DNA of 64,000 nt from Apilactobacillus kunkeei DSM 12361 = ATCC 700308 (GTDB lineage Bacteria > Bacillota > Bacilli > Lactobacillales > Lactobacillaceae): assembly GCF_001281265.1 (NCBI RefSeq), contig NZ_JXDB01000007.1, positions 248,001 through 312,000 of the forward strand. Direction: 5' to 3'. Shown here piece after piece: positions 32,370 to 44,851 of the stretch (position 1 is its first letter; each line of letters starts with the position of its first letter). A program made the position numbers and the translations under genes. Under the pieces are notes generated by a model. That model was not told the origin of the DNA and did not search any database. It was given only the letters and a program-made list of their open reading frames with translations.

Positions 32370-32376
32370 AATAAAT

Positions 32377-32895
32377 TTAGTATTTTAGTAGGCTAAGAAT
32401 ATCGTAATCCTTAATCTTTTCTCTACCCTTTAATGCTTCAATTTCAACAATGAAAGCAGCTCCAACAACAATTCCGCCTAATTGTTCAACAAGCTTGATT
32501 GTTGCTTCAATTGTTCCACCAGTTGCAAGTAAATCATCAGTGATAAGAACTCTTTGGCCAGGCTTTACAGCATCAGAATGTAGGTAAAGTGATGACTTTC
32601 CGTATTCTAATCCGTAAGAAGCACTAACTGTCTTACCTGGTAATTTACCTTTTTTTCTAGCTGGTACGAATCCAATGCCTAAATCATAAGCAACTGGACA
32701 ACCAACAATGAAGCCACGCGCTTCGGGGCCAACGATTAAGTCGACTTTCTTTTCTTTAGCATATTTTACTATCTCATCGGTAGCTTGGTGATATGCTTGT
32801 CCATCTTCCATTAATGGTGAGATATCTCTAAATAAAACACCTGGTTCTGGAAAATCTTCGTAACTTGCAATGTAGTCATGCAAATCAAGTGCCAT
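32377..32895 (-). CDS. apt: Adenine phosphoribosyltransferase
   Basis: Salvages adenine to AMP using PRPP. The start ATG 32895 ([11 protein letters not shown]), with AAGGAAG upstream, gives the usual 172 residues. The PRPP-binding motif [16 protein letters not shown] lies near residue 120, with GPEARGF near 63. The longer open frame would overlap the recJ end. It directly follows recJ, as in many Firmicutes where recJ-apt is conserved. Confidence 0.97.
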   Translation of the reverse strand: MALDLHDYIASYEDFPEPGVLFRDISPLMEDGQAYHQATDEIVKYAKEKKVDLIVGPEARGFIVGCPVAYDLGIGFVPARKKGKLPGKTVSASYGLEYGKSSLYLHSDAVKPGQRVLITDDLLATGGTIEATIKLVEQLGGIVVGAAFIVEIEALKGREKIKDYDILSLLKY

Positions 32896-32915
32896 TAGCC
32901 AATAACTTCCTTTCA

Positions 32916-35219
32916 TTAACCCAAACAAATACGAATAGCTTGTTTAAACTTCTCTTTACTAATTGTCAAAAGTTGTTTTTCAGCTTCGATTTGTTTCTCT
33001 CTATTCTGGTATGCGCGACTGTTTGATAAATCACTGTTAACCAGATCAGGATTGTAATTCATAATTCCATCATTAATATAAACGAAATTTAGTTCATTAA
33101 ATACATCTACCATGAAGATAAATATATCACGGTCAATGCCTAAATAGCGACTAATTTCATCTACTTTATCATGTATCTGAATGTTGTTATGCGTCTTAAT
33201 GAACTTAAATAGTTTAGCATATTGAGCACGGTTTGGCATCCCCTTTTTAAAAATATAATGATTTTTGAAAAGGTAAAATGTCACGCTATTAAAACTAATT
33301 TCACTTAAAGCATCTTGCAAATGTGAAATATCACTAGGACAATCAACAATTATTATATTATCAAATTTATCAAATGATGACAAATCAGGATATAAGCCAA
33401 CAGTGGAGTCAGATCCTACAAATGGACGCAACTTGTTGTATAGTTTTTCATTAAAGAATAAGTATGCAGCATCCGGTTCAAACATTTCTTTTGCTACAAC
33501 TTGTGTTCTTTTATCAACAATTTCAACACCGCTGCTGTACATATCATCCAACATGATTTGAATGGTCGTACGACCTTTCCAGGTATTCTTTTCCAAGTGA
33601 CCAGCAACTTTCATTGCATCGCTATTGTCCAATAGGTCATCGGCAAGTGCACCGTTCTTAAATGCTAGTACATTGACCTTACTACCATGATCAACCATTT
33701 GGAATTTTAGATGACTATTATCCTTACCCATTGTTTGAACGTTAGTAACGTTTTGTGGTGTAAATTCGAATACTGGGAATTCATTGTCGGTACCAAACGG
33801 TGCCAATAATTGAACTTGGTTAAACAAGTCTTCGTTTACATCACTGCAACTTAAGTCCGCAAAAATGTTCAATGGTGCTTTAACTTGGTCTGATAATTCG
33901 TGTTCCTTAGCATATTCATCTAAGTGATCAGTTAATGCCGTGACGTCATCTTCTTTGATGCTTAGTCCAACAGCCATTTCATGTCCACCAAATGAAACCA
34001 TTTGATTTCTCATACCATTGATTGCATCGAATAAATTAAATCCTTCGACACTTCTACCTGACCCCTTTAGGATTCTGGTATTAGTATCCAAGTTCATTAC
34101 GATGCTTGGTTTATGGAATTGTTCTACCAAACGACTGGCAACAATTCCAACAACTCCTTCGTGCCAGTTTTGACCATATACGACCAACACCGCACTTTCT
34201 GGTTGAGTTTGAGCTTGAATAATTGCTTCGGTACTGATGTCTTCTACAAACTTACGACGCTTTTTATTTTGGTCCTCAGTGTCCTTAGCTAATTCTTCGG
34301 CCTTGATATCATCAAATGTTGTTAATAGTTCAACTCCGGAACTGGCACTACCCATTCGACCTAATGCGTTCAAACGAGGTGCTAAGCCAAAACCAATGCT
34401 TTGTTCGTTAACAACCTCTTTAATCCCGGCTAGCTTAGCTAAGCTGTATAAACCTGGACGTTCAGTGTTAGCAATCATTTGTAGACCGTACTTTACAATC
34501 ACCCTGTTTTCATCAGTTAAGGAAACTAAATCGGCAACAGTCCCAATTGCGGCTAAATCCAAGAATTCTTCTGGTAGTTCACCCAATAGCGCAGTTGCTA
34601 CTTTAAAAGCGATTCCCACACCAGAGAATTCACCAAATGGGTATTCATGGCCAGGATATCTAGCATGCACAATCGCATAAGCATCGGGTAGTTCATCTGG
34701 CATTTGATGGTGATCGGTAATGATGACATCGCATCCCATTTTGTTTGCGGCATCGACAGATTCTTTGCCGGAGACACCGTTATCAACGGTCACCATTAAT
34801 TTGGTCCCGTCATTAATTAAACGCTTGTATACTTCAGGATTTGGACCATAACCGTCGGTAAAACGATTAGGAACAAAGTATTCAACGTTGGCACCCAAAT
34901 TTTCTAGTGTTTCATACATCACCGATGTACTTGTGATTCCATCAGCATCGTAATCACCATAAACGGTGATTTTTTCATCGTTTTCGATGGCTCTAAAAAT
35001 TCGTTTGCATGCCTTTTCCATATCATGCAACAAAAAAGGATTTCTTAGATCACTCAACTGAGGGTTTAAGAAACCATTTATCTTGTCTTCACTGTCATAT
35101 CCCTTCTCAATCAATGATTCGACAATTCTAGGGCTAATCGATAGTGATTTCCCAATTGTCGTAGCATCATTTGAGAGTTTCGTATTCGTATGTTTCCAAT
35201 CAAAATTAGCGGAGATCAT
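32916..35219 (-). CDS. recJ: Single-stranded-DNA 5'-3' exonuclease RecJ
   Basis: Degrades single-stranded DNA from 5' ends in recombination and mismatch/base repair. The 767 residues have the DHH domain ([14 protein letters not shown] near 82 and [11 protein letters not shown] near 155), DHHA1 with [10 protein letters not shown], an OB domain and the long C-terminal region typical of Firmicute RecJ. AAGGATTGATTAG precedes the ATG. Upstream gene is rnz, 18 bases away. Confidence 0.97.
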   Translation of the reverse strand: MISANFDWKHTNTKLSNDATTIGKSLSISPRIVESLIEKGYDSEDKINGFLNPQLSDLRNPFLLHDMEKACKRIFRAIENDEKITVYGDYDADGITSTSVMYETLENLGANVEYFVPNRFTDGYGPNPEVYKRLINDGTKLMVTVDNGVSGKESVDAANKMGCDVIITDHHQMPDELPDAYAIVHARYPGHEYPFGEFSGVGIAFKVATALLGELPEEFLDLAAIGTVADLVSLTDENRVIVKYGLQMIANTERPGLYSLAKLAGIKEVVNEQSIGFGLAPRLNALGRMGSASSGVELLTTFDDIKAEELAKDTEDQNKKRRKFVEDISTEAIIQAQTQPESAVLVVYGQNWHEGVVGIVASRLVEQFHKPSIVMNLDTNTRILKGSGRSVEGFNLFDAINGMRNQMVSFGGHEMAVGLSIKEDDVTALTDHLDEYAKEHELSDQVKAPLNIFADLSCSDVNEDLFNQVQLLAPFGTDNEFPVFEFTPQNVTNVQTMGKDNSHLKFQMVDHGSKVNVLAFKNGALADDLLDNSDAMKVAGHLEKNTWKGRTTIQIMLDDMYSSGVEIVDKRTQVVAKEMFEPDAAYLFFNEKLYNKLRPFVGSDSTVGLYPDLSSFDKFDNIIIVDCPSDISHLQDALSEISFNSVTFYLFKNHYIFKKGMPNRAQYAKLFKFIKTHNNIQIHDKVDEISRYLGIDRDIFIFMVDVFNELNFVYINDGIMNYNPDLVNSDLSNSRAYQNREKQIEAEKQLLTISKEKFKQAIRICLG

Positions 35220-35237
35220 CTAATCAATCCTTTTATC

Positions 35238-36173
35238 TTAATTATTTTTTTCAAATGGTATATCTATCACGTCGAAGTCCTTAACAACCTTAGTGTTATT
35301 AAAGACAGTTTTTGCTTGATTTTGTAATTCATAAGCCATTTTACCTGTATATCTGGCCGAAACGTGAGTAAGTAATAGACGACCAACATTAGCTTTAGTT
35401 GCTAACTTCGCAGCTTGCATGTTGGTTGAATGGTAGTAGTTGTGAGCCAATCTGCTTTCGCCCTTACCAAATGTACTTTCATGAACCAATACATCGGCAT
35501 TTTGTGCCAAGTTGTAGCTGGTTGGGTTGCTTCTAGTATCACCAATAATGGTAACTGTTCTACCCTTTTGAGCTGGTCCAATGAAGTTTTGGCCATTAAT
35601 TTCTCTACCGTCATCTAAAGTAACAGTTTCACCGTTCTTAATCTTTCCATATACCGGACCAGATGGAATGTTTGCTTCTTTTAACTTATCGACTAGTAGT
35701 TCACCTTGGTGGTCTTTTTCTTCGATTCTAAAGCCGTAACAAGTAATTTGATGATCTAATTCACCCATGGTTACCTTAAATTTATCATCTTCAAAAACAA
35801 CACCTGGTTGTGTTAATTCTTCAAAATTAATCTTGTAAGCAAGTTTAGTTTGAGATACTGCTAAACTTACACGAACAAAGTCGGCGATTCCCTTTGGTCC
35901 ATAAATTGTTAATGGAGTGTCGCCACCTTGGAATGAACGTGAACTTAATAGACCTGGTAAACCAAAAATATGATCACCATGTAAATGAGTAATGAAAATT
36001 TTATTAATTTTACGAGGCTTTAAGTTAGTTCTCAAGATTTGTTGTTGAGTACCTTCACCACAATCAAACAACCATACTGAGTTGCATTCATCCAATAGTT
36101 TTAATGCTGTTGCAGCCACATTTCTAAATTTACCTGGAACCCCTGATCCAGTTCCTAAAAATTCTAATTGCAT
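35238..36173 (-). CDS. rnz: Ribonuclease Z
   Basis: Metallo-beta-lactamase-fold endonuclease that cuts tRNA precursors 3' of the discriminator, a step needed for tRNAs without encoded CCA such as the nearby tRNA-Ser. The 311 residues carry [17 protein letters not shown] near 60, GDTRSNP, HESTF and the C-terminal [10 protein letters not shown] zinc ligands. First gene of an rnz-recJ-apt group behind the obgE terminator. Confidence 0.97.
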   Translation of the reverse strand: MQLEFLGTGSGVPGKFRNVAATALKLLDECNSVWLFDCGEGTQQQILRTNLKPRKINKIFITHLHGDHIFGLPGLLSSRSFQGGDTPLTIYGPKGIADFVRVSLAVSQTKLAYKINFEELTQPGVVFEDDKFKVTMGELDHQITCYGFRIEEKDHQGELLVDKLKEANIPSGPVYGKIKNGETVTLDDGREINGQNFIGPAQKGRTVTIIGDTRSNPTSYNLAQNADVLVHESTFGKGESRLAHNYYHSTNMQAAKLATKANVGRLLLTHVSARYTGKMAYELQNQAKTVFNNTKVVKDFDVIDIPFEKNN

Positions 36174-36227
36174 AAATTCATTTTTCCTTTTCTATTCGTA
36201 ATATTCGATATATAAATTGTAGCACAT

Positions 36228-36253
36228 AAAAAAAGATGGGATTAGTCCCATCT
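36228..36253 (-). terminator. Terminator after obgE
   Basis: AGATGGGA / TCCCATCT stem, CTAA loop, T7 tract on the minus strand. Confidence 0.9.
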
Positions 36254-36260
36254 ACTTTTA

Positions 36261-37553
36261 TTAGTCCACAAATGAGAATGTGAAGTCTAGAATTGAAACC
36301 ATGTCGCCGTCTTTTGCGCCATGTTCTCTTAGTGCGTCATCTACACCCATTCCCTTAAGCTGTCTTGCGAAACGTAGCATACTTTGGTCGTGAGTTGTAT
36401 CTGTCATTTGGAATAGACGTTCAATCTTCTTACCGTATAGAACCCAAACACCGTCTTCATCACGTCTGATGTTGAATGGTGCTTCTTCATCATCAGCATT
36501 GTATTCAACTTCTTCATCAACGTCTTCAACGTCAGTGATTGGGAACTTAGGAGTAGTTTCCAATAGGTCTGAAGTCTTAGAAATTAATTCCTTAAGGCCT
36601 TCATGGGTGATTGAAGAAATAGCCAATACTTCGTGAGCTAATTCATCGTCTTTAATTTGTTCTTTAAATGTTTCTAGATTTTCAGCAGCATCAGGCATAT
36701 CCATCTTGGTTGCTACCACGATTTGTGGTCGTTTTAGCAGATTTTCATCGTACTTAGCTAATTCATCGTTAATTTTCTTGTAGTCAACGTAAGGATCTCT
36801 TCCTTCTTGGCCACTCATATCAACTAAATGCAAGATGACACGTGTTCTTTCAACGTGACGTAGGAATTGGAAACCTAAACCAATTCCAGATGATGCTCCT
36901 TCAATTAATCCAGGTAAATCGGCAATTACGAAGTCTCTACCGTCATCTAGTCTAACCATCCCTAGGTTAGGTACCAATGTTGTAAAGTGGTATTCAGCAA
37001 CCTTAGGTTTTGAACTAGTGATTGTAGATAGTAGTGTTGATTTACCAACTGATGGGAATCCAACTAGTCCAACATCAGCTAATACTTTTAATTCTAAACG
37101 AATGTTTAATTCTTCACCAGGTTCACCGTTTTCGGCAATTTCTGGTGCTGAGTTCTTGGCAGAAGCAAAGTGGGTGTTTCCTCGTCCACCACGTCCACCT
37201 TTCAATGCAACGTATTCATCTTCAGGATTTACCAAGTCAAATAACAATTGGTTGGTATCATCATTATATACTGATGTTCCTTCTGGAAGATAAATATATA
37301 AATCATCGGCACTCTTACCGGTCATTCGTTTATTTCCACCGTCTGCCCCGTTTTTAGCGGCAAACTTACGCTTATATCTGAAGTCCATCAAGGTGTTCAT
37401 CCCTGTGTCCACAGCAAAAATAACGTTTCCTCCGCGGCCACCATCACCACCGGCAGGTCCACCGTTTGGAACGTATTTTTCTCTTCTAAAGGCAACTATT
37501 CCGTTACCACCTTTTCCTGACTTTACATTAATTTTTACTTGATCAACAAACAT
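36261..37553 (-). CDS. obgE: GTPase ObgE/CgtA
   Basis: Essential ribosome-associated GTPase for 50S maturation and stress signalling. The 430 residues contain the glycine-rich Obg fold ([14 protein letters not shown] and [11 protein letters not shown]), the G domain ([12 protein letters not shown] near 166, DLPGLIEGA, and the TKMD guanine motif) and a C-terminal OCT domain. GCGGAG precedes the ATG. It has its own promoter after uvrC. Confidence 0.97.
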   Translation of the reverse strand: MFVDQVKINVKSGKGGNGIVAFRREKYVPNGGPAGGDGGRGGNVIFAVDTGMNTLMDFRYKRKFAAKNGADGGNKRMTGKSADDLYIYLPEGTSVYNDDTNQLLFDLVNPEDEYVALKGGRGGRGNTHFASAKNSAPEIAENGEPGEELNIRLELKVLADVGLVGFPSVGKSTLLSTITSSKPKVAEYHFTTLVPNLGMVRLDDGRDFVIADLPGLIEGASSGIGLGFQFLRHVERTRVILHLVDMSGQEGRDPYVDYKKINDELAKYDENLLKRPQIVVATKMDMPDAAENLETFKEQIKDDELAHEVLAISSITHEGLKELISKTSDLLETTPKFPITDVEDVDEEVEYNADDEEAPFNIRRDEDGVWVLYGKKIERLFQMTDTTHDQSMLRFARQLKGMGVDDALREHGAKDGDMVSILDFTFSFVD

Positions 37554-37585
37554 GTTATCTCCGCTCTACTTTTTATTTTATACAT

Positions 37586-37614
37586 AGTATAACTTTATTT
37601 TTGAAGACCGTAAA
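37586..37614 (-). promoter_or_regulatory. obgE promoter
   Basis: Minus strand TTTACG (37614-37609), 17 bases, TATACT (37591-37586), in the 70-base gap after uvrC. Confidence 0.6.
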
Positions 37615-37623
37615 CAGTCCACA

Positions 37624-39411
37624 TCATTTTTCAATATTATTTAATGAGTATTTGATATTCTTTGCTGTTTTGGTATTAATCCCCAACGCCTCAATTTCGT
37701 TAATTGGCGCGTTGGCAATTTTCTTCATTGTCTTAAACTTGTTCAACAACTTACTTCTAGTCTTTGGTCCAACTCCCTCGATTGTATCAAGTTCCGAGCT
37801 AAGTGAGTGCTTAGTGTGAACTTTGCGATGGAAGTTAATCGCAAATCTATGAACTTCGTCTTGAATTCTTTGAACAAGATAGAATGCCTGACTCTTTGGA
37901 TTCAACGAAATATGTTCATCCAATTGTCCAAACAATAAGTCGGCAGTCTTATGCTTATCATTCTTAACCATTCCGGCAACCGGAATTTCCAAACCTAATT
38001 CGTTTTCCAAAACATCCTTAACGGCGTTCAATTGGATTTCTCCACCATCCATTAGGATTAAGTCTGGTAAGTCAGCATGTTCCTTCAAAAGTCTTGTATA
38101 TCTTCTTCTAATAACTTCTCTGGTACTTGCTGCTTCATCAGCGTGATCTTCGTTTTGGAGTTTGTACTTACGATAAGCATTCTTATTTGGTTTACCATCC
38201 ACGAATTGAATCATGGCTGAAACAATGTCAGCCCCTTGAATGTGTGAGTGGTCAAAGGCTTCAATCGTTTTAGCTGAAGAAATGTTCAGGGCAACCGCTA
38301 ATTCTTCGGCAGCGCCCTTAGTCTTGATGTTATCCAATTCCATTAAACGGAACTTTTCATCCAAGACTAGCTTGGCGTTCTTTTGTGCCATATCGATTAA
38401 GTCTTTCTTTTGACCCCTTTGTGGAACTCTCACCGGTGTTCCAATCGCTTCTGAAATCAAATCAGCATCCAAAGTTTCAGGAATCAAGACTTCCCTTGGT
38501 GTTTGGTGATTTTCTTCAGAGTAGAACTGACCGATAAAGTCTTCCATTGTTTCAACGGGGTCATCGACAATTGGAAAACTACGCTTAACTCGTTTCAATA
38601 AACGAGCTTGTCTGATAAAGAAGATTTGAATTGAAATCCATCCATGGTTCACATAGTAATTGAAAATGTCACGAGGTGTGGTGTCATTTGAAATAATCTT
38701 TTGTTTTTCCACAGTGATTTCGATGTACTTTAATTGGTCCCTGATTTCGGCAGCGCGTTCGTATTGTAATGAATCCGCAGCAATCTTCATCTTTTCAGTT
38801 AACATCTTCTTGGCAATTCCCACATCACCATTTAAAAACGACTTAATGTGGCGAATTTGGTTTTGGTATTCAGACTTAGGAACCTTTTTAAAACAAGCTC
38901 CTAAACATTGTCCCATGTGATAGTAAAGACAAGGTCTGTGTTGATAACCATTACATCTTCTCAGTGGATAAACCTTTTGTAAGAAGTGCAACGTTTCATC
39001 AGCAGCGTATACGTTTGGATATGGACCAAAGTAGTATCCACCGTCTTTTTTAATAGTATTAACAATTTTTAGTTGTGGATCACGTTCGTTTGTAATCTTG
39101 ATGTATGGGTATCCACCATTACCTTGTTTTAATTGAATATTATAGTAAGGTCGATGCTTTTGAATCAATGTGATTTCTAGTAGGAATGCTTCTTTATCAT
39201 TAGTAGTAATAATGGTTTCGAAGTCCCTAATTTGTGAAACCAACTTGGCTGTCTTTCCCTCATGGCTACTCTTAAAGTATGACCTAACACGATTCTTTAG
39301 ATTTTTTGCCTTACCAACATAAATGATTTTACCTAATTTATTCTTCATCAAATAACATCCAGGTAAATCTGGTAATAATCTAAGTTTATGCTCAATGTGT
39401 GAAGTTGCCAT
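37624..39411 (-). CDS. uvrC: Excinuclease ABC subunit C
   Basis: Makes both incisions in nucleotide excision repair. The start ATG 39411 (MATSHIEHKL), with GAGGTG upstream, gives 595 residues. Domains are the GIY-YIG nuclease (LPGCYLMKN...IIYVGKAKNLKNRV) at the N-terminus, a cysteine cluster (C-RPCLYYHMGQCLGAC), the UvrB-binding UVR motif near 200, the RNase H-like nuclease (DHSHIQGADIVSAMI, LMDGGEIQLNA) and tandem HhH at the end. Confidence 0.97.
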   Translation of the reverse strand: MATSHIEHKLRLLPDLPGCYLMKNKLGKIIYVGKAKNLKNRVRSYFKSSHEGKTAKLVSQIRDFETIITTNDKEAFLLEITLIQKHRPYYNIQLKQGNGGYPYIKITNERDPQLKIVNTIKKDGGYYFGPYPNVYAADETLHFLQKVYPLRRCNGYQHRPCLYYHMGQCLGACFKKVPKSEYQNQIRHIKSFLNGDVGIAKKMLTEKMKIAADSLQYERAAEIRDQLKYIEITVEKQKIISNDTTPRDIFNYYVNHGWISIQIFFIRQARLLKRVKRSFPIVDDPVETMEDFIGQFYSEENHQTPREVLIPETLDADLISEAIGTPVRVPQRGQKKDLIDMAQKNAKLVLDEKFRLMELDNIKTKGAAEELAVALNISSAKTIEAFDHSHIQGADIVSAMIQFVDGKPNKNAYRKYKLQNEDHADEAASTREVIRRRYTRLLKEHADLPDLILMDGGEIQLNAVKDVLENELGLEIPVAGMVKNDKHKTADLLFGQLDEHISLNPKSQAFYLVQRIQDEVHRFAINFHRKVHTKHSLSSELDTIEGVGPKTRSKLLNKFKTMKKIANAPINEIEALGINTKTAKNIKYSLNNIEK

Positions 39412-39442
39412 TTTATCACCTCGTTTGAAAAAACACTTCAAT

Positions 39443-39471
39443 ATGACAAATTCGATTTAATTTGCTATCAT
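39443..39471 (+). promoter_or_regulatory. Promoter of the 46-aa gene
   Basis: ATGACA (39443-39448), 17 bases, TATCAT (39466-39471), divergent from uvrC. Confidence 0.6.
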
Positions 39472-39498
39472 ATACCATAAATAAGGAGATGCATAATT

Positions 39499-39639
39499 AT
39501 GGGTTTAAATATTCAACGTAACAACGACTTAAATGCTATGTTCGATAAGTTTGCCAAACTGGACACTAAGAACGAAGATCGCGATAAATTTTTAAAACGT
39601 AAAGATAAAAAATCAACCGATAAAAAGAAAGAAAAATAA
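39499..39639 (+). CDS. Small basic protein, 46 aa (SPJ_0845-like)
   Basis: A short gene with promoter, AAGGAG ribosome-binding site eight bases before the ATG, and its own terminator. The protein starts MGLNIQRNNDLNAMFDKFAK and ends in a Lys/Asp/Glu-rich, probably disordered tail (KKSTDKKKEK). Length and N-terminal pattern resemble the small SPJ_0845 family of Lactobacillales, recalled from memory. Function unknown. Confidence 0.8.
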   Translation: MGLNIQRNNDLNAMFDKFAKLDTKNEDRDKFLKRKDKKSTDKKKEK

Positions 39640-39646
39640 TATAATT

Positions 39647-39681
39647 TAGGCATCACAATTAAATTGTGATGCCTATTTTTT
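39647..39681. terminator. Bidirectional terminator
   Basis: TAGGCATCACAATT and AATTGTGATGCCTA form a 14-bp near-perfect palindrome with T/A runs, between the 46-aa gene and the convergent MazG-like gene. Confidence 0.9.
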
Positions 39682-39952
39682 ATTGTTTATTTAGGCGGTT
39701 AATATTGAATTCAGCAATTTCTTCAAAATCAATATTGTTCCATTCTGCAACTTGAGATAGGTACCAAAGTACGTCACCCATTTCCTTAACAAGCTTTTCA
39801 CGATCTAGTGAATCGCCATGGAAAGTGTACTTCTTAACTAGGTCAACAACTTGACCGGTTTCACTAGCTAATCCTAGTGCACAGTTAGTTAAGACTTGTT
39901 CATTTCCGTGTAATGTTTTATTTGCAGCTTTTTGGTATTCGTTAAATTCCAA
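39680..39952 (-). CDS. MazG-like nucleotide pyrophosphohydrolase
   Basis: A 90-residue all-alpha NTP pyrophosphohydrolase: EFNEYQKAANKT, LGLASETGQVVDLVKK with the metal-binding E-x-x-x-D arrangement, and KEMGDVLWYLSQVAEW. The family hydrolyses (d)NTPs to monophosphates, often to clear damaged nucleotides; the substrate here is unknown. The TTG start comes immediately after the engB stop, with GGGGG as ribosome-binding site, suggesting translational coupling. Confidence 0.9.
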   Translation of the reverse strand: MEFNEYQKAANKTLHGNEQVLTNCALGLASETGQVVDLVKKYTFHGDSLDREKLVKEMGDVLWYLSQVAEWNNIDFEEIAEFNINRLNKQ

Positions 39953-40543
39953 TTATTTTACCCCCGTTTTATTTTCGATCCATTTCCAAACTTCTTCTTT
40001 TCCGTACTTACTTAAAGCAGAGAATAATTGTATTTCATCACCGTCGTTTAAGTCAACCGTCTTGTTCAAAATACTTACTTCTTTATTCCACTTGCTCTTA
40101 GGAGTCTTATCCATCTTAGTAGCCAAGACTAAAGTTGGAATGTCATAGTATTTTAGAAACTCGTACATTTGCAAATCATCTTGACTTGGTGCACGTCTAC
40201 CGTCAATTAATAAAACAACCCCTTTTAGTTGTCTTCTAGTGGTTAGATATGTTTCAATCATTTCTCCCCATTTAGCACGTTGTGCCTTTGAAATTTTCGC
40301 ATAACCATAACCTGGAATATCAACAAAGAATAGTTTTTCGTCTAAGTTATAGAAGTTCAATGTTTGAGTCTTTCCTGGCTTGTTAGAGGTTCTAGCATAA
40401 CCGTTACGGTTAATTAACACATTGGTTAAAGAAGATTTTCCCACATTGGAGCGACCAACCAATGCAATTTCTGGATATCCATTACTTGGGTATTGTTTGG
40501 GTTCCACCGCACTGATATCGATATTGACGTTGTGTACATCCAT
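39953..40543 (-). CDS. engB: Ribosome biogenesis GTPase EngB/YsxC
   Basis: Essential GTPase for 50S assembly. The 196 residues have the P-loop [10 protein letters not shown] near 31, [11 protein letters not shown] (G3), and ATKMDK (G4). Located downstream of clpX, the classical clpX-engB neighbourhood in Bacilli, though separated by the clpX terminator. Confidence 0.97.
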   Translation of the reverse strand: MDVHNVNIDISAVEPKQYPSNGYPEIALVGRSNVGKSSLTNVLINRNGYARTSNKPGKTQTLNFYNLDEKLFFVDIPGYGYAKISKAQRAKWGEMIETYLTTRRQLKGVVLLIDGRRAPSQDDLQMYEFLKYYDIPTLVLATKMDKTPKSKWNKEVSILNKTVDLNDGDEIQLFSALSKYGKEEVWKWIENKTGVK

Positions 40544-40646
40544 CTTAATTCACTCGTTTCTGTAATTTTATATATCAATTCTACCATAAAAAAGGCATCT
40601 TCATAAATGCATTTACCACAAAAATAACTTTTAATTATTTAAAAAA

Positions 40647-40686
40647 TAAAAGGCCCTACAGTACTAAACACTGTAAGGCTTTTTTA
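40647..40686 (-). terminator. Terminator after clpX
   Basis: AAGCCTTACAGT / ACTGTAGGGCCTT imperfect stem, loop of seven, T-rich on the minus strand; it directly follows the clpX stop. Confidence 0.85.
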
Positions 40687-41922
40687 TTATTGAGCTTCTT
40701 TTACAATCTTTGGTTCTGCTTTTTTCAAAACAGAGTCAGCAGTAACGATAACTTTCTTAACATCTTTATCGCTTGGTACTTCATACATGATATCTCTCAT
40801 GGTATCTTCCATGATTGATCTCAATCCACGGGCACCGGTCTTTCTTTCGATGGCTATGTGAGCCATTTCCTTTAGGGCATCGTCTTCGAATTCTAATTCG
40901 ACACCATCGATTGACATTAGTTTAACGTATTGTTTAACCAATGCATTCTTAGGTTCGGTTAAAATCCTAACCAAGTCTTCTTCGCTTAACTTGTTTAAAG
41001 CAGTAAGAATAGGCAAACGACCGATAAATTCAGGGATTAGACCGAATTGTAGCAAGTCACTTGGGATAACGTGTTGCATAATGTTATCATCGTTAACTTT
41101 AGCTGCTTCACTGGAATCAGTACCGAAACCAATGGTCTTGTCTCCTAAACGATGTTTTACGATGTCTTGAATACCATCAAAGGCACCACCAACGATGAAT
41201 AAAATGTTCTTAGTATCAATTTGAATCATTTCTTGTTGTGGATGCTTTCTACCACCATTAGGTGGAACACTAGCAACAGTACCTTCTAGGATCTTCAATA
41301 GTGCTTGTTGAACACCTTCACCGGAAACATCACGTGTGATTGAAACATTTTCTGATTTCTTAGCAATCTTATCAATTTCATCAACGTAGATGATTCCCTT
41401 TTCAGCTCTTTCAACATCAAAGTCAGCATTCTGAAGTAGCTTTAATAAGATGTTTTCAACGTCCTCACCTACATAACCAGCTTCGGTAAGAGTTGTAGCA
41501 TCTGCAATTGCAAATGGAACGTTTAAAATACGAGCTAGTGATTGAGCAAGGTATGTTTTACCTGAACCAGTAGGTCCAATGATTGAAATATTACTCTTTT
41601 GTAGTTCTGTATCGTCGTCATCATCTAAGTTATTAACACGCTTGTAATGGTTATATACAGCAACTGCTAAGGTTTTCTTAGCTTCATCTTGACCAATTAC
41701 GTAATCATTTAACTTATCAACGATTTCCTTTGGACTTAATGACTTGATTGTTGTATCAGTATTTTCTTGTGCTAATTCTTCGTCGACGATATCTTTACAT
41801 AAATCGATACATTCATTACAAATGTATACGCCAGGTCCCGCGACGATTTTCTTTACTTGATCTTGTGATTTACCACAAAAAGAACAAGTAATGGGGCCTT
41901 TTCCTTCATTATCTTCAAACAA
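40687..41922 (-). CDS. clpX: ATP-dependent protease ATPase subunit ClpX
   Basis: AAA+ unfoldase that feeds tagged proteins to ClpP. A TTG start at 41922 (protein begins MFEDNEGKG, as in other lactobacilli) with AGGGGTG six bases upstream gives 411 residues; the GTG nine bases earlier has no spaced ribosome-binding site. Features are the zinc-binding CSFCGK...CNECIDLC domain, Walker A GPTGSGKT near 115, Walker B IIYVDEID, and sensor-2 GARGLR. Confidence 0.96.
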   Translation of the reverse strand: MFEDNEGKGPITCSFCGKSQDQVKKIVAGPGVYICNECIDLCKDIVDEELAQENTDTTIKSLSPKEIVDKLNDYVIGQDEAKKTLAVAVYNHYKRVNNLDDDDDTELQKSNISIIGPTGSGKTYLAQSLARILNVPFAIADATTLTEAGYVGEDVENILLKLLQNADFDVERAEKGIIYVDEIDKIAKKSENVSITRDVSGEGVQQALLKILEGTVASVPPNGGRKHPQQEMIQIDTKNILFIVGGAFDGIQDIVKHRLGDKTIGFGTDSSEAAKVNDDNIMQHVIPSDLLQFGLIPEFIGRLPILTALNKLSEEDLVRILTEPKNALVKQYVKLMSIDGVELEFEDDALKEMAHIAIERKTGARGLRSIMEDTMRDIMYEVPSDKDVKKVIVTADSVLKKAEPKIVKEAQ

Positions 41923-42003
41923 AAACTTCACCCCTATATAATTCCGATATTATTCTAAATAATACCACATTATTAATGTTGATAACATCATAATGCTTTA
42001 GTT

Positions 42004-42041
42004 TAAAAAAGGTCCAATTAACGAATTGTTAACTGGACCTT
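42004..42041 (-). terminator. Terminator after tig
   Basis: GGTCCA-G-TTAAC / GTTAA-T-TGGACC stem with a five-base loop and T-rich 3' side on the minus strand. Confidence 0.85.
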
Positions 42042-42062
42042 TAATATTAACAAAAATCGAAA

Positions 42063-43367
42063 TTATTTGTTAATTTTTGACTTTGGTTCTTGTTTTGCGT
42101 TGTCAGTGATTAACTTAACAGCGTTTTGGATTGAAATATCATGTTTCAACATGTCTTCAGTTAAAGCACCACGTACGGCTTCTTCTTTCATACCGTATTG
42201 AGCAGCTAAGTCCTTAACTTGTTGATCAATTTCTTCTTGTGAAGGAACGATGTTAGCATCCTTAACAATTGCTTCTAATACAAGGTTAGTCTTCACACGT
42301 TCGTCAGCACCTTGAGCAAATTGTTTCTTCAAGTCTTCTGGCTTAGTACCAGTTAGTTGGAAGTACATTTCAGCATTGATACCTTGTTGTTGCATGCTTG
42401 CAAGGTATTGATCCATTTGACGTTGAACGTCTTCATCAATCATTGCTTGAGGAATTTCTTTAACAGTAGCATTTGCTACAGCACCCTTAATAGCTTCGTC
42501 TTCAACTTGAGTTTCACCTTCGGCCTTCTTTTGGTCCTTTAGTTGGTCCTTAATCTTAGCCTTTAGTTCTTCTAAGCTGTCAACATCTTCGTCAACATCC
42601 TTAGCAAATTCGTCATCTAGTTCAGGCATTTGCTTTTCTTTAACTTCGTGAATCTTAGTCTTGAAAGTAGCTTCTTTTGATGCTAATTCTTTAGCTTGGT
42701 AATCTTCTGGGAAAGTTACCTTAACATCAACATCTTCACCAGCTTTGTGGCCAACTAGTTGGTCTTCAAATCCTGGGATAAATGATTTTGAACCTAATTC
42801 TAGTGAGTAGTTAGTTGCTTGGCCACCATCAAATTGTTTGCCATCAACGTAACCATCAAAATCGATAACAACAGTGTCACCGTTTTCAGCAGCCTTGTCT
42901 TCTTTTAGAACAAGTTCTGCTTGGTTCTTACGCATGTCTTCAATCTTAGCGTCTACATCTTTTTGGTAAACACGAGTGTTTGGTTTTTCAACAACGATTC
43001 CTTTGTAATCACCTAGTTCTACATCTGGCTTAACAGTAACGTTAGCTTTTAGAACCCATGGTTGATCCTTTTCTAGACTATCAATGTTAACTTCTGGTTG
43101 AGCAACTGGTTCAATGCCAGTTTCCTTGATAGCTTCACTGTATGCTTCTGGTAAAAGAATGTTTAAAGCGTCTTGGTATAGAGCTTCTTCACCGTACATT
43201 TCGTTAAATACTTGGCGTGAAACTTTTCCCTTACGGAAACCAGGAACAGTGATGTTTTTCTTGTTCTTGTTGAAGGCTTGATCTAAACCTTCTTTTACTT
43301 TGTCAACACTAATTTCGAATGTTAGTTCACCGTCATTAGTGCCTTTTTTTTCCCATTTAGCTGACAT
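42063..43367 (-). CDS. tig: Trigger factor
   Basis: Ribosome-bound chaperone with peptidyl-prolyl isomerase activity acting on nascent chains. The 434 residues show the ribosome-binding motif [11 protein letters not shown] near 43, the FKBP-like domain about 150-245 ([21 protein letters not shown]), and the long helical C-terminal arms. TCGGAGGG precedes the ATG. Its place just upstream of clpX is common in Bacilli. Confidence 0.97.
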   Translation of the reverse strand: MSAKWEKKGTNDGELTFEISVDKVKEGLDQAFNKNKKNITVPGFRKGKVSRQVFNEMYGEEALYQDALNILLPEAYSEAIKETGIEPVAQPEVNIDSLEKDQPWVLKANVTVKPDVELGDYKGIVVEKPNTRVYQKDVDAKIEDMRKNQAELVLKEDKAAENGDTVVIDFDGYVDGKQFDGGQATNYSLELGSKSFIPGFEDQLVGHKAGEDVDVKVTFPEDYQAKELASKEATFKTKIHEVKEKQMPELDDEFAKDVDEDVDSLEELKAKIKDQLKDQKKAEGETQVEDEAIKGAVANATVKEIPQAMIDEDVQRQMDQYLASMQQQGINAEMYFQLTGTKPEDLKKQFAQGADERVKTNLVLEAIVKDANIVPSQEEIDQQVKDLAAQYGMKEEAVRGALTEDMLKHDISIQNAVKLITDNAKQEPKSKINK

Positions 43368-43489
43368 TATTTTCCCTCCGACATGAAAATATAATTTTTT
43401 ACAATTTTCTTCTAATTGCGCACCTCTATATTTTAACGTAACACAAGTAAAAAGTAAATAATTATAGGTCTTTCGCTTATTTTTATGTA

Positions 43490-43526
43490 CAAAAAAAGAT
43501 CCAGATAAAATCTGAATCTCTTTTTT
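43490..43526 (-). terminator. Terminator after tuf
   Basis: AGAT-T-CAGAT / ATCTG-G-ATCT stem, AAAA-like loop, T7 tract on the minus strand. Confidence 0.85.
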
Positions 43527-43534
43527 AGAATTGA

Positions 43535-44722
<1,188 letters not shown>

Positions 44723-44788
44723 TTATGAAAACCTCCTATAAATTTCGAAAGATTTGAATTAGCAAATGCCAACTCATCTTTATGATTT

Positions 44789-44816
44789 ATTATACTACAT
44801 CTTCTCAAAAAGACAA
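44789..44816 (-). promoter_or_regulatory. tuf proximal promoter
   Basis: Minus strand TTGTCT (44816-44811), 16 bases, TATAAT (44794-44789). Confidence 0.7.
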
Positions 44817-44851
44817 AATCACATATCAGTCTCAAGAAGAATTCCTTTAAT

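Noticed and set aside
34237-34680. 147-codon plus-strand frame inside recJ.
   Set aside because: Antisense shadow of conserved RecJ coding sequence.
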